Shown here one piece after another: positions 17,224 to 27,974 of a stretch of 57,992 bases of DNA. The DNA is from Lachnospiraceae bacterium FE2018 (GTDB taxonomy: Bacteria > Bacillota > Clostridia > Lachnospirales > Lachnospiraceae). The stretch spans positions 1 through 57,992 of the forward strand of contig JNKK01000016.1 in the NCBI GenBank assembly GCA_000702845.1. Direction: 5' to 3'. Under the pieces are notes generated by a model. The model saw only the letters and a list, made by a program, of their open reading frames with translations, had not been told where the DNA came from and did no database searches. The translations under genes were made by a program, and so were the position numbers. Numbering within the stretch: the first letter of the stretch is position 1; each line of letters starts with the position of its first letter.

Positions 17224-17428
17224 GTGATACCTCCTTGCTAAATGATTAGCATTCCATTATTTTATTAAATGCAGTATAATAGTGCGCGTGATTCTGAGAC
17301 AGTCAGCTGATAATAATAGGATGCCAATCGTCTCGTCACGTAACATCATAGCACATTTTCTGAATCAATGCACAAACAGGAAAATATTTCAGAAAGATTT
17401 CACATTTTTACAGAAAGGAAACTGATTT

Positions 17429-18550
17429 ATGCAGAGCGAACAGCAAAACAGGAATCAGGTAATCATCAGAACCAGCATTATCGGTATTGTGGCGAACCTG
17501 CTTCTGGCAGGATTTAAGGCTGCGGTCGGTCTGCTTTCCAACTCGATCTCGATCGTTCTGGACGCAGTGAACAATCTGAGCGACGCGCTTTCATCTGTCA
17601 TCACGATCATCGGCACAAAGCTTGCAGGAAAAGCACCGGATAAGAAGCACCCGCTCGGATACGGCAGAATCGAGTATCTGAGTGCCATGATTATTTCTGT
17701 GATCGTACTGTATGCCGGTATTACTTCTCTGACAGAGTCCATTAAAAAGATTATCCACCCGGAGCAGGCGGATTATTCCACACCGACACTGATCATTGTG
17801 GCAGCTGCAGTTGCTGTGAAGCTGATTCTGGGCCGATATGTCAAGTCAGTCGGCGAGAAAGTCAATTCCGGGTCGCTTGTCGCCTCCGGTGAGGATGCGA
17901 AGCTGGATTCGGTCATCTCGGCTGCGACGCTTGTGGCGGCGATTATTTTCCTTGTGTCCGGTGTCGCGCTGGAGGCATACCTCGGTGCGGTGATCTCTGT
18001 AATTATCATCAAATCCGGTATTGAAATGCTGATGGAGACACTGAGCAAGATTCTCGGGGAACGTGTGGAGAGTGATCTGGCAGTTCAGATCAAGCGGACA
18101 GTTAACGAATTTGAAGGGGTCCACGGCTCCTATGATCTGTTTCTGCACAATTACGGACCGGACACCCTGATCGGATCCATTCACGTCGAAATACCCGATA
18201 CGTGGGATGCACATCAGATTGATGAGCTGACGCGCAAGATCCAGAAAAAGATTTACAGTGATTACGGCGTCATTATGACAGCGGTCGGTGTTTATTCTAT
18301 GAATACAAAGAATGATTTTGCGGCGCAGGTCCGGACAGATGTCACAGAGATCGTGATGTCTCATGACCATGTTCTGCAGATGCACGGATTTTACCTGGAT
18401 GAAGAGGACAAGCGGATTACATTTGACCTGATTATCGATTTTGCGGCAGATGACAGGAAGGCTGTTTACCAGCATATCGTGGAGGAGATCCAGAAGAAGT
18501 ATCCGGAATACAAAGTACAGGTTGCGATGGATGTGGATATCAGCGACTGA
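17429..18550 (+). CDS. Cation diffusion facilitator transporter, NDDD (manganese-type) site
   Basis: 373 residues: six-helix transmembrane domain plus C-terminal cytoplasmic metal-binding domain. The transport site aligns with YiiP so that TM2 gives Asn-x3-Asp (AVNNLSDALSS) and TM5 gives Asp-x3-Asp (GEDAKLDSV). This NDDD quartet, instead of HDHD or DDHD, is known from manganese exporters of the MntE type, so Mn(II) efflux is the best guess. A second C-terminal region (QVRTDVTEIVMSHDHVLQMHGFYLDEEDKRITFDLIIDF) extends the usual tail. SD AGAAAGGAAAC before ATG 17429; a TATAAT lies at 17274-17279. No yybP-ykoY manganese riboswitch was recognised in the leader. Confidence 0.9.
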   Translation: MQSEQQNRNQVIIRTSIIGIVANLLLAGFKAAVGLLSNSISIVLDAVNNLSDALSSVITIIGTKLAGKAPDKKHPLGYGRIEYLSAMIISVIVLYAGITSLTESIKKIIHPEQADYSTPTLIIVAAAVAVKLILGRYVKSVGEKVNSGSLVASGEDAKLDSVISAATLVAAIIFLVSGVALEAYLGAVISVIIIKSGIEMLMETLSKILGERVESDLAVQIKRTVNEFEGVHGSYDLFLHNYGPDTLIGSIHVEIPDTWDAHQIDELTRKIQKKIYSDYGVIMTAVGVYSMNTKNDFAAQVRTDVTEIVMSHDHVLQMHGFYLDEEDKRITFDLIIDFAADDRKAVYQHIVEEIQKKYPEYKVQVAMDVDISD

Positions 18551-18555
18551 TGAGA

Positions 18556-18580
18556 AAGAGGGCAATCGCCCTCTTTTTTT
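18556..18580 (+). terminator. Terminator after CDF gene
   Basis: AAGAGGGC (18556-18563), loop AATC, GCCCTCTT (18568-18575), then T's to 18580. Perfect 8-bp stem. Confidence 0.93.
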
Positions 18581-18619
18581 GCACAATTATGAAAAAACAT
18601 GACTTCTTATCTGACAATA

Positions 18620-18628
18620 TGATATAAT
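18620..18628 (+). promoter_or_regulatory. Extended -10 promoter of surface-protein gene
   Basis: TGA-TATAAT (18620-18628) is an extended -10 without a clear -35, about 90 nt before the start at 18718. Confidence 0.55.
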
Positions 18629-18717
18629 CGAGATACAAAACAGATATCGTGAATAGAATAGGTGGTGTTTAACAATTTTGTTATTGTAAGAGAAATTTCA
18701 AGATGGGAGGGATACCT

Positions 18718-20361
18718 ATGCGGAGAAGGCGAAGCAGAGTGCAGGGAATTGTTTTAAGCATGATCATGTTGTTTACTTTGATTCCCTTATCAAGTATTCA
18801 GGTAAAGGCGGCGACACCGATCACACTGGTTGATATCAACGGATATGTTGAGCCTGAGGCGAACGGTCATCCGATCGAAGCGAAGGATCTTTCTGTTCCG
18901 AAAGATGCACCATACACAATATCAGGCGTAGTTTGGAAATATCAAGAAGGCGCGACATGGGAAAATGTGAAGGAACCCTATTCCAAATATTATTTTCAAA
19001 GAGATGTACTGTACACATGTGCGATCACTGTTTCTCCCAAAGCGGGTTATACGTTTGATACAAATGTGAAAATTCTGATCAACGGGAAGGAAGATCTCAG
19101 AGATAAAGAAAATTCTTCTATAGGACCCTGGAGTGTATTTTTCTGGACAAAAGATAAAAAGCCGAGCGTCAGAGGGATTGTTAATGAAATAAATATTAAC
19201 GGATTTAAAGAACCTGATTATGGTGAAACAACACAAGAAGCAGGGACACTTTCAGTTCCTGCCGGTTCAAACTATAAAATAGAATCTTTACAATGGTTTA
19301 AGAATAACACGAATATAGGTGAACATGTCCTGATTGATGCGGGAAAGTGGTATGCTTTTTTTGCTGTCAGACCGAAGCCGGGGTATATTTTCGGGTATCC
19401 TGTCACATGGAAGATTAACGGAGATGAAAAACTGATCGATGCCACATCGCCGGATCTCAATTGGGGACGGGCTTATACAATTGATTATAATCTGAAAGTG
19501 CCGTGGACAGTTTCTTTTGCGCCGGAAGGCGGAAGCGGCACGATGAAGGATGCATATGCAAATCAGGACGACACATTTGTACTGCCGCTGTGTTCTTTTA
19601 CACCTCCGCAGGGAAAGGTGTTTGAAAAGTGGGATCTCGGCCCGGCAGGGACAAAGATAACACTGAAATCAGATACTGTTCTTAAGGCCGTCTGGAAAGA
19701 TGCAGGTCCGAAGGATTCTCCGATTCCGCCCGCTCAGGTTTCGCCTGAGAACCCGATCCCGCTCTCATCCATTGAAGCGGCAATTCCGACCCGCAAGAAC
19801 GACAAGGATCTGAAGTGTTCATCCTTCAGCCTTCTGCAGGCGAAGGGCGAGCCAAAAGGAGAAACTTCAATTAAGTTATCATGGAAGAAAGTCAAGGGCG
19901 CAGCCGGCTACATTATTTATGGAAACAAATGCGGGAAAAAGAATCACTATGTAAAGCTGAAGACAACAGCGAAGACTTCCTATAAACAAAAAAAACTGGA
20001 AAAAGGTACTTATTACAAATATATCGTTGTAGCCTTCAAGGGTGATCAGGCGCTTGCCGCATCCAAGACGATTCATGTTGCAACCAATGGCGGTAAGAAT
20101 GGCAACAATACAGCCGTTACACTGGATAAGAAGAAACTGACCATTAAGAGGAAGAAAAAGGCAGCGGTAAAGGCAATATTAAGACACGGTCCGCTTCCGG
20201 TGAAAAACCACCGGGCGGTTGCATTTGAATCCGGCGACTACCGGATTGCAACGGTTACTTCAAAAGGGAAGATCAAGGGCGTCAAGAAAGGAACCTGCTA
20301 TATTTACGCATATGCACAGAACGGAATGTGTGCAAAGGTAAAGGTAAAAGTTAAGAAGTAA
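18718..20361 (+). CDS. Secreted surface protein with Ig-like (Big) domains
   Basis: 547 residues. Signal peptide ~1-33 (MRRRRSRVQGIVLSMIMLF..., cleavage near VKAA-TP). Two related repeats of ~110 residues follow (each with ING-x-EP, SVP, and a WKING/ILINGKE strand; ~38-145 and ~155-255), then an InlB-B-like segment (VSFAPEGGSGTMKDAY...FEKWDLGP), a fibronectin III-like region (IKLSWKKVKGAAGYIIYG), and a C-terminal Big_2-like lysine-rich domain (ESGDYRIATVTSKGKIKGVKKGTCYIYAYA). No LPXTG or membrane anchor, so it is secreted or held by charge. Lower GC at 18.8-19.5 kb than the neighbours suggests a different history for the repeat part. Start 18718 has GGGAGGG; the ATG at 18703 has none. Confidence 0.85.
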   Translation: MRRRRSRVQGIVLSMIMLFTLIPLSSIQVKAATPITLVDINGYVEPEANGHPIEAKDLSVPKDAPYTISGVVWKYQEGATWENVKEPYSKYYFQRDVLYTCAITVSPKAGYTFDTNVKILINGKEDLRDKENSSIGPWSVFFWTKDKKPSVRGIVNEININGFKEPDYGETTQEAGTLSVPAGSNYKIESLQWFKNNTNIGEHVLIDAGKWYAFFAVRPKPGYIFGYPVTWKINGDEKLIDATSPDLNWGRAYTIDYNLKVPWTVSFAPEGGSGTMKDAYANQDDTFVLPLCSFTPPQGKVFEKWDLGPAGTKITLKSDTVLKAVWKDAGPKDSPIPPAQVSPENPIPLSSIEAAIPTRKNDKDLKCSSFSLLQAKGEPKGETSIKLSWKKVKGAAGYIIYGNKCGKKNHYVKLKTTAKTSYKQKKLEKGTYYKYIVVAFKGDQALAASKTIHVATNGGKNGNNTAVTLDKKKLTIKRKKKAAVKAILRHGPLPVKNHRAVAFESGDYRIATVTSKGKIKGVKKGTCYIYAYAQNGMCAKVKVKVKK

Positions 20362-20390
20362 ATAAAAATAAAAACAGATCTAAGAGAAAA

Positions 20391-20448
20391 CTGCATACGC
20401 GTAAAGGCTGCCGCATCATGGTGCGGCAGCCTTTCTGTGCGTATACAG
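20391..20448 (+). terminator. Double-stem terminator
   Basis: Inner 13-bp perfect stem (20403-20415 with 20422-20434) carrying CTTT at its foot, nested in an outer 10-bp stem (20391-20400 with 20439-20448, one G-U). It isolates the surface-protein gene from the heat-shock operon. Confidence 0.88.
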
Positions 20449-20513
20449 TGACCGACAGGAATGCTTCCCTTATTCCATGAAGGCGAAGTTCATGACTTTT
20501 TCACATAAAGGTG

Positions 20514-20542
20514 TTGACAAAGGGAAACGGCAGTGCTACATT
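20514..20542 (+). promoter_or_regulatory. Heat-shock operon promoter
   Basis: TTGACA (20514-20519), 17 bp, TACATT (20537-20542) preceded by TGC, i.e. an extended -10. The CIRCE operator lies ~15 bp downstream, in the initially transcribed region. Confidence 0.88.
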
Positions 20543-20556
20543 AAGTTACGAAGATA

Positions 20557-20583
20557 TTAGCACTCCACTACATTGAGTGCTAA
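20557..20583 (+). promoter_or_regulatory. CIRCE operator (HrcA binding site)
   Basis: TTAGCACTC (20557-20565), 9-bp spacer, GAGTGCTAA (20575-20583): a perfect match to the CIRCE inverted repeat. HrcA represses the hrcA-grpE-dnaK-dnaJ operon here, autogenously. Confidence 0.98.
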
Positions 20584-20660
20584 CAGATATCCGGAAGGAG
20601 ATACAGATCGGTCTTCCGGGAATCCTTCGCAGGGATGAACGCAGGAAAGGAGCGAGCGGT

Positions 20661-21731
20661 TTGGAACTGGATCAGAGAAAGAAAACGATTCTGAAAGCAA
20701 TTATTCAGACGTATCTGGAGACAGGCGAACCGGTCGGATCCAGAACGATCTCCAAGTACACGGACCTGAATCTGAGTTCTGCCACGATCCGGAACGAAAT
20801 GTCAGATCTGGAGGAGATGGGCTACATTCTGCAGCCGCATACTTCAGCCGGCAGAATCCCATCCGATATGGGATACCGTTACTATGTCGATGAACTGATC
20901 CAGGAGAAGGACCGTGAGATCGCGGAAGTCAAGGATCTGATGATCAAGAAAACGGACCGCATGGAGAAAGTGCTCAAGCAGGTCGTCAAAGTTCTTGCGA
21001 CAAATACGAATTACGCGACGATGATCATGCCGGCAGTGCATGCCACAACACTGAAGTTTATCCAGCTGTCCAGAGTCCATGAAGATCAGCTGCTTGCGGT
21101 TGTGGTTGCGCAGGGCAATCTGGTAAAAAACCAGCTGATTGATCTCACGGAGCCGATTTCTGATGAAGAACTGCTGAAGCTGAATCTTCTGTTAAATACA
21201 CAGATGAATGGTCTTTCCATCGGGGAGATCAATCTGGAGATGATCCAGCGGATGAAAGAGCAGGCGGGTATTCACAGCCAGGTAATCGGACGCGTCGTTG
21301 ACGCGGTTGCAGAAGCAATCAAGCCGGATGATGAGGCAAATGTCTACACCAGCGGCGCGAAGAATATCTTCAGATATCCGGAACTGGCAGATTCCAGCAG
21401 CGCGAGCGGTCTGATATCGGCGCTGGAGGACAAAGAGGTTCTTGCAGAAATGCTGCGGGAAACCGAACTGGACGGAGCGGCGGACGGCGATGACATACAG
21501 GTTTACATCGGTCAGGAATCGCCGATCGACAATGATCATGTTTCAGTTGTCACTGCAAGTTATGATCTGGGCGGCGGCATGAGGGGCCGGATCGGTATTG
21601 TAGGGCCGCGCCGGATGGACTATAAGAATGTCGTTGACAATCTGAAAACGCTGAAGATTCAGCTGGACACCATTTTCAGACCGGAGGATGCGGATGACAC
21701 GGCATCCGGACCGGGCGAAACCGATGAATAG
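20661..21731 (+). CDS. hrcA: Heat-inducible transcription repressor HrcA
   Basis: 356 residues: N-terminal winged helix (RKKTILKAIIQTYLETGEPVGSRTIS...LSSATIRNEMSDLEEMGYI), PHTSAGRIPSDMGYRYYVD linker, then the GAF-like dimerisation domain with its inserted segment. Binds CIRCE and represses class I heat-shock genes; folding of HrcA is helped by GroE in characterised systems. The start is TTG 20661 with AAAGGAG upstream; the longer frame begins with a GTG inside CIRCE itself and is rejected. First gene of the operon with grpE, dnaK, dnaJ. Confidence 0.97.
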   Translation: MELDQRKKTILKAIIQTYLETGEPVGSRTISKYTDLNLSSATIRNEMSDLEEMGYILQPHTSAGRIPSDMGYRYYVDELIQEKDREIAEVKDLMIKKTDRMEKVLKQVVKVLATNTNYATMIMPAVHATTLKFIQLSRVHEDQLLAVVVAQGNLVKNQLIDLTEPISDEELLKLNLLLNTQMNGLSIGEINLEMIQRMKEQAGIHSQVIGRVVDAVAEAIKPDDEANVYTSGAKNIFRYPELADSSSASGLISALEDKEVLAEMLRETELDGAADGDDIQVYIGQESPIDNDHVSVVTASYDLGGGMRGRIGIVGPRRMDYKNVVDNLKTLKIQLDTIFRPEDADDTASGPGETDE

Positions 21732-21887
21732 CTATGGTGTAAACAATCCGGGATACCCGGAACAATGATTAAGAATAGATCAAGTATGCAGCACAGGTAC
21801 TTTTTCTATAGATTGCAGGTGAGAGCCGTACAGAAGCTGCGGGTCAGAATCTGACAGGATAAGAAAACAGAGAAAGGTGGAGCAATC

Positions 21888-22667
21888 GTGACAGAGCAAA
21901 AGCAAACCGAAGCGAACGAGATGCTCGAACAGGAGACTGCGGCAGCTGAGCAGCCGGAAACCGGGCAGGAAGCAGCTGAACAGTCGGAAATGAAGCAGGA
22001 AGCAGCTGAGCAGCCGGAAGCTGAGCCGGAAGCTGCGGCGGAACAGACAAACGAAGCGAATCCGGCTGAAACGGAGACGGCAGACCGCGAAGCTGAAGCA
22101 GATGAAGCCGAAGCGGCAGATGAAACAGAATCAGCAGAGGAAACGGATTCGGAAGAGCCGGACGGACAGGAGCCGTCGGAGACAGAAGAGGACGCTGAGC
22201 AGAGTGCAAAGGGATTCTTTAAAAAGAAAGAAAAAAAGAATCCGAAGGATGAGAAGATCAGAGAACTGACCGACCGTCTGCAGCGCCAGCTGGCGGAATT
22301 TGACAATTTCCGCAAGCGGACCGAAAAGGAAAAATCGTCCATGTATCAGATCGGTGCAAAGGACGTCATCGAGAAACTGCTCCCGGTCGTCGATAATTTT
22401 GAACGCGGCCTGGAGACCGGAAATGCCGAAGATCCGTTCGTGGACGGCATGAACAAGATTTACAAGCAGCTGACAACGATACTGGCAGATCTGGGTGTCA
22501 CGCCGATCGAAGCCGTCGGACAGCCCTTTGATCCGGAACTCCACAATGCAGTGATGCATGTCGATGATGAAAACGAAGGCGAGAACATCGTCGTCGAGGA
22601 ATTCCAGAAAGGTTATAAGTACAAAGACAGCGTCGTACGTTTCAGCATGGTAAAAGTCGCAAACTGA
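21888..22667 (+). CDS. grpE: Nucleotide exchange factor GrpE with long acidic N-terminus
   Basis: 259 residues, longer than the usual ~190. Residues 1-105 are almost wholly Glu/Ala/Gln/Pro with imperfect repeats of EQETAAAEQPE / EAAEQPEAEPEA type. The GrpE coiled coil (~115-165, DEKIRELTDRLQRQLAEFDNFRKRTEKEK) and beta domain (PIEAVGQPFDPELHNAVMHVDDE...GYKYKDSVVRFSMVKVAN) follow. Releases ADP from DnaK. GTG start at 21888 with AAAGGTGGAG upstream. The 156 nt after hrcA contain a small CCGGG/CCCGG hairpin and no strong terminator. Confidence 0.96.
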   Translation: MTEQKQTEANEMLEQETAAAEQPETGQEAAEQSEMKQEAAEQPEAEPEAAAEQTNEANPAETETADREAEADEAEAADETESAEETDSEEPDGQEPSETEEDAEQSAKGFFKKKEKKNPKDEKIRELTDRLQRQLAEFDNFRKRTEKEKSSMYQIGAKDVIEKLLPVVDNFERGLETGNAEDPFVDGMNKIYKQLTTILADLGVTPIEAVGQPFDPELHNAVMHVDDENEGENIVVEEFQKGYKYKDSVVRFSMVKVAN

Positions 22668-22673
22668 ACGGAT

Positions 22674-22832
22674 TAAGTCCTCAGACAGTGGACAGGATGA
22701 ACGCACATTTATGTGCGGGTCAGACTGGACAGTGGATGAACAAAGCGATTGAGCACGCAGGGCGGCAGCCCGGAGTGCGAAGAGCTTTGCCGGACGAGGG
22801 AGCGCGAAGCGCGAAGCGGCCGTGAGGACTTA
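22674..22832. repeat. Palindrome-bounded structured intergenic element between grpE and dnaK
   Basis: A perfect 10-bp inverted repeat TAAGTCCTCA (22674-22683) / TGAGGACTTA (22823-22832) encloses ~140 bp with internal hairpins: CGCACAtttaTGTGCG, GGGCggcaGCCC, and direct repeats of GGACAG(T)GGATGAAC and of AGCGCGA. It is GC-rich relative to the flanks and is not coding. It lies inside the heat-shock transcript, so it would be an RNA structure between grpE and dnaK, possibly a processing or stability element; or it is a small mobile repeat. Confidence 0.7.
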
Positions 22833-22856
22833 TATATATATTCAAAAGAAAAATAA

Positions 22857-24785
<1,929 letters not shown>

Positions 24786-24889
24786 AATAGACAACCGGCA
24801 TAAGCATAAATACGAACGATTCATGTACATCCGGGCGCGGTGCGAAAAGCCGTGTCCGGATATACTGCGTCTGACATGAGGATAAAAGA

Positions 24890-26038
24890 ATGGCTGATAA
24901 GAGAGATTATTATGAGGTGCTCGGCGTCGACAAGAACGCTGACGAGAATACACTCAAAAAGGCCTACAGAAAACTGGCGAAAAAATACCATCCTGATATG
25001 AATCCCGGGGACAAAGACGCCGAGGCGAAATTCAAAGAGGCGACCGAGGCATACGGTGTGCTTTCCGATCCGGAAAAACGCAGACAGTATGACCAGTTCG
25101 GACATGCCGCATTTGAACAGGGCGGCGCAGGCGGATTTGGCGGATTTGATTTCAGCGGTGCCGACTTCAGCGATATTTTCGGCGATATTTTCGGCGATTT
25201 CTTTGGCGGCGGCAGGACACGGCGCGCATCCAATGCGCCGCAGCGCGGTGCCAGCCTCAGAGCGGTCATTCATCTGACCTTCGAGGAGGCTGTATTTGGC
25301 TGTGAAAAAGAACTGGAGCTGACGCTGAAAGATACCTGCGCGACCTGCGGCGGAAGCGGCGCGAAGCCCGGAACATCTCCCGAGACATGTAAGACCTGCG
25401 GCGGAAGCGGTCAGGTCCGGCGCACGCAGCAGTCTCTGTTCGGCATGGTTCAGAATATCGAGACCTGTCCGGACTGTCGCGGAACAGGCCAGATCATCAA
25501 AGAGAAATGTAAGGACTGCGGCGGAACAGGCTATACTTCTTCCAGAAAGAAAATACAGGTTTCTGTTCCGGCAGGAATTGACCATGGCCAGAGTATCAGG
25601 ATCCGCGACAAGGGTGAGCCGGGAAGAAACGGCGGTCCGCGCGGTGATCTGCTGGTTGAAGTATCAGTGGCTTCCCATCCGATTTTCCAGCGGGATGGCG
25701 TGAACATTTTCTCCACAGCGCCCATGACCTACGCACAGGCTGCGCTTGGCGGGGATATCCGCATTGATACCGTTGACGGACCAGTTGTTTATACGGTAAA
25801 ACCGGGAACGGCAACCGATACCAGAATCCGTCTGCGGGGCAAGGGTGTTCCTTCTCTTCGCAGCAAATCCGTACGCGGCGATCAGTATGTCACACTGGTG
25901 GTGCAGGTGCCGACAGACTTAAGTGATGAAGCAAAGGAAGCACTGCGGGCATTTGACGCGGCCTGCGGAAACGGAGAGCCGGACGGTAAAAATGAAGACG
26001 GCGGGCATAAAAAGAAGAAACGGTTTGGAAGGAAATAA
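24890..26038 (+). CDS. dnaJ: Chaperone protein DnaJ (Hsp40)
   Basis: 382 residues: J domain with HPD in [13 protein letters not shown] (~1-70), Gly/Phe region (~75-110), four CxxCxGxG zinc motifs ([32 protein letters not shown]), then the C-terminal client-binding domains, ending in a basic KKKKRFGRK tail. Stimulates DnaK ATPase and delivers clients. Last of the CIRCE-controlled genes; followed by a large structured repeat that may end the transcript. Confidence 0.98.
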   Translation: MADKRDYYEVLGVDKNADENTLKKAYRKLAKKYHPDMNPGDKDAEAKFKEATEAYGVLSDPEKRRQYDQFGHAAFEQGGAGGFGGFDFSGADFSDIFGDIFGDFFGGGRTRRASNAPQRGASLRAVIHLTFEEAVFGCEKELELTLKDTCATCGGSGAKPGTSPETCKTCGGSGQVRRTQQSLFGMVQNIETCPDCRGTGQIIKEKCKDCGGTGYTSSRKKIQVSVPAGIDHGQSIRIRDKGEPGRNGGPRGDLLVEVSVASHPIFQRDGVNIFSTAPMTYAQAALGGDIRIDTVDGPVVYTVKPGTATDTRIRLRGKGVPSLRSKSVRGDQYVTLVVQVPTDLSDEAKEALRAFDAACGNGEPDGKNEDGGHKKKKRFGRK

Positions 26039-26059
26039 AAAATGTATTAACAACTGCTG

Positions 26060-26190
26060 AAAACAACATTCCATCGCAGACACGCTCGCGCTTGCTCAGG
26101 TTCGCAGCGGTACTAAGCTTCACCAGTATGAAACTGGTTCAGCAAGTACCGGCGATCTTCGAACAGTCTGCTTATGGAATTGTTGTTTTT
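26060..26190. repeat. ~130-bp structured intergenic repeat, copy 1
   Basis: Sequence folds from end to end: outer arms AAAACAACATTCCAT (26060-26074) and 26174-26189 pair with one bulge; then GCAGAC/GTCTGC; then GGTAC/GTACC; and an apical ACCAGT-atgaa-ACTGGT hairpin. The second copy at 36632-36764 keeps the folding with different bases in the apical hairpin, the GCAGRC stem and the outer stem. It ends in TTGTTTTT, so it can act as a terminator between dnaJ and prmA. Confidence 0.85.
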
Positions 26191-26220
26191 ACAGCCGATG
26201 TTAAAGAGTGAAATGATAAT

Positions 26221-27222
26221 ATGAAGTGGATTAAGTACAGACTGAAGACGACGACAGCGGCGGAGGATCTGGTGAGTGCTGCTCTGATGGAAGCGGGTGT
26301 GCAGGGGGTTGAGATTGAGGACCGGCAGCCGCTTTCAGAGGATGAGCTGGCGCAGATGTTTGTGGATATACCGCCGCAGTTTGGCACGGACGACGGAATT
26401 GCGTATCTGAGTTTTTATCTGGAGCCGGATGAGGATCAGGAGGCAATTCTGGCAAAGGTGCGCGCCGCACTGGATGAGCTGCGTGATTTTATGGAGATCG
26501 GCGAAGGGTCGATTGTCAGGAGTGAGACGGAAGATAAAGACTGGGTCAATAACTGGAAGCAGTATTTTAAACAGTTCTATGTGGATGATATTCTTGTGAT
26601 TCCGTCGTGGGAGACTGTGAAGCCGGAAGATGCGGATAAGATGATTCTTCATATCGATCCCGGCACAGCCTTTGGAACCGGAATGCATGAGACAACCCAG
26701 CTGTGTATCCGCGCACTGAAAAAGTATGTAAAACCGGGTATGCGGATTCTGGATGCGGGAACCGGAAGCGGCATTCTGTCAATTGCCGCGCTGAAGCTGG
26801 GTGCGGACTACGCATGCGGCACAGATCTTGATCCTTGCGCGGTTGAGGCCGTAACAGATAATAAACAGGCAAATGAGATTGCGCCGGAGGATTTTGATCT
26901 GATTATCGGCAATCTGATTGATGATCCGGAAGTCCGCAGAGAAGCCGGATTCGCACAGTACGATATCGTGGCGGCCAATATCCTGGCGGATGTACTTGTG
27001 CCGATGACGCCGGCAGTCGTTCCGGCAATGAAGGACGGTGCGGTGTATATCACTTCAGGCATTCTGGAAGGACAGGAGCAGAAGGTGATCGATGCGTGTA
27101 AGGAGGCAGGTCTGACTGTGCTGGAAGTAAATCAGCAGGGTGAGTGGATGTCGGTGGTCGCGCGCAGAGAGACGGAAGAGGTACACCCATGCACAGATTC
27201 TTTGTGGACAGAAGTCAGGTGA
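26221..27222 (+). CDS. prmA: Ribosomal protein L11 methyltransferase
   Basis: 333 residues. N-terminal substrate-recognition domain, then a class I SAM methyltransferase fold with LDAGTGSGILSIAALKLGA (motif I) and YDIVAANILADVL (NxxA motif typical of PrmA). Trimethylates L11. IDPGTAFGTGMHETTQLCI is the other family hallmark. The SD before ATG 26221 is weak (AGAGTGAA). Overlaps the next gene by 34 nt. The prmA-rsmE pair after dnaJ is the standard Firmicute order. Confidence 0.96.
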   Translation: MKWIKYRLKTTTAAEDLVSAALMEAGVQGVEIEDRQPLSEDELAQMFVDIPPQFGTDDGIAYLSFYLEPDEDQEAILAKVRAALDELRDFMEIGEGSIVRSETEDKDWVNNWKQYFKQFYVDDILVIPSWETVKPEDADKMILHIDPGTAFGTGMHETTQLCIRALKKYVKPGMRILDAGTGSGILSIAALKLGADYACGTDLDPCAVEAVTDNKQANEIAPEDFDLIIGNLIDDPEVRREAGFAQYDIVAANILADVLVPMTPAVVPAMKDGAVYITSGILEGQEQKVIDACKEAGLTVLEVNQQGEWMSVVARRETEEVHPCTDSLWTEVR

Positions 27223-27935
27223 ATGACGCAGAAGTAGTGATTACGGGGGCGGATGTGAATCACATCCGCAATGTGCTCCGTATGAAGCCCGGGGATGTTT
27301 TTCTGGCGGCCTGCGGGGATGAATGGGAATATACCTGCCGGATCGAATCGGTTGAACAGGATCAGGTTCTGGCTAAGATTGAGGACGCACAAATGCCCGG
27401 AAAGGAGCTGCGTTCTCAGATTTTTTTATTTCAGTGTTTACCGAAAAGTGATAAGATGGATCTGATTGTGCAGAAGGCGGTGGAACTGGGAGCCTACGCG
27501 GTTGTTCCGGTGCAGGCAGAGCGGAGCGTTGTCCGCTACGATGCGAAGAAGGCGGCAAAACGGGTTGAACGCTGGAACGCGATTGCCGAAAGTGCGGCGA
27601 AACAGGCAAAGCGTATGATAATTCCGCAGGTTACGGAGATTCAGAGCTTTTCGGAATTGTTTTCCTTTGCGGAAGCGCAGGAAATCCGGGTCTGCCTGAT
27701 GCCATACGAGCTTGCAGAAAACATGGGTGAAACGCGGCAGTTTCTGGACTCAATCCGACCCGGAGAACGCATCGGTGTTCTGATCGGGCCGGAGGGAGGA
27801 TTTGCCCCGTCAGAGGCGGAACAGGCGATTGCGCACGGGTTTCATTCGATTACGCTCGGCAAACGGATCCTCCGGACAGAGACAGCCGGCCTTGCGGCAC
27901 TTTCGATTCTTATGTATCTGCTTGAGGATGCATGA
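27189..27935 (+). CDS. rsmE: 16S rRNA (uracil-1498-N3)-methyltransferase
   Basis: 248 residues. PUA-like N-terminal domain (HRFFVDRSQV...DVNHIRNVLRMKPGD) and SPOUT methyltransferase domain with a trefoil knot: IGVLIGPEGGFAPSEAE and ITLGKRILRTETA. Methylates U1498 of 16S rRNA. Start ATG 27189 with GGAAGAGG upstream; the coding start lies inside the end of prmA, so translation is coupled. Confidence 0.96.
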   Translation: MHRFFVDRSQVNDAEVVITGADVNHIRNVLRMKPGDVFLAACGDEWEYTCRIESVEQDQVLAKIEDAQMPGKELRSQIFLFQCLPKSDKMDLIVQKAVELGAYAVVPVQAERSVVRYDAKKAAKRVERWNAIAESAAKQAKRMIIPQVTEIQSFSELFSFAEAQEIRVCLMPYELAENMGETRQFLDSIRPGERIGVLIGPEGGFAPSEAEQAIAHGFHSITLGKRILRTETAGLAALSILMYLLEDA

Positions 27936-27974
27936 TAACCTGCAATAACATTAAAGAGATAAAATGGACAGACT

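Noticed and set aside
17224-17428. Manganese (yybP-ykoY) riboswitch before the CDF gene
   Set aside because: The conserved loop motifs of that riboswitch could not be found.
20577-20660. Longer HrcA start (GTG 20577)
   Set aside because: The GTG is inside CIRCE and lacks an SD; TTG 20661 has AAAGGAG and fits the family start.
26060-26190. T-box leader or tRNA-like element
   Set aside because: No T-box AGGGTGGNACCGCG sequence and no acceptor/TPsiC pattern; both copies precede genes unrelated to amino-acid supply.
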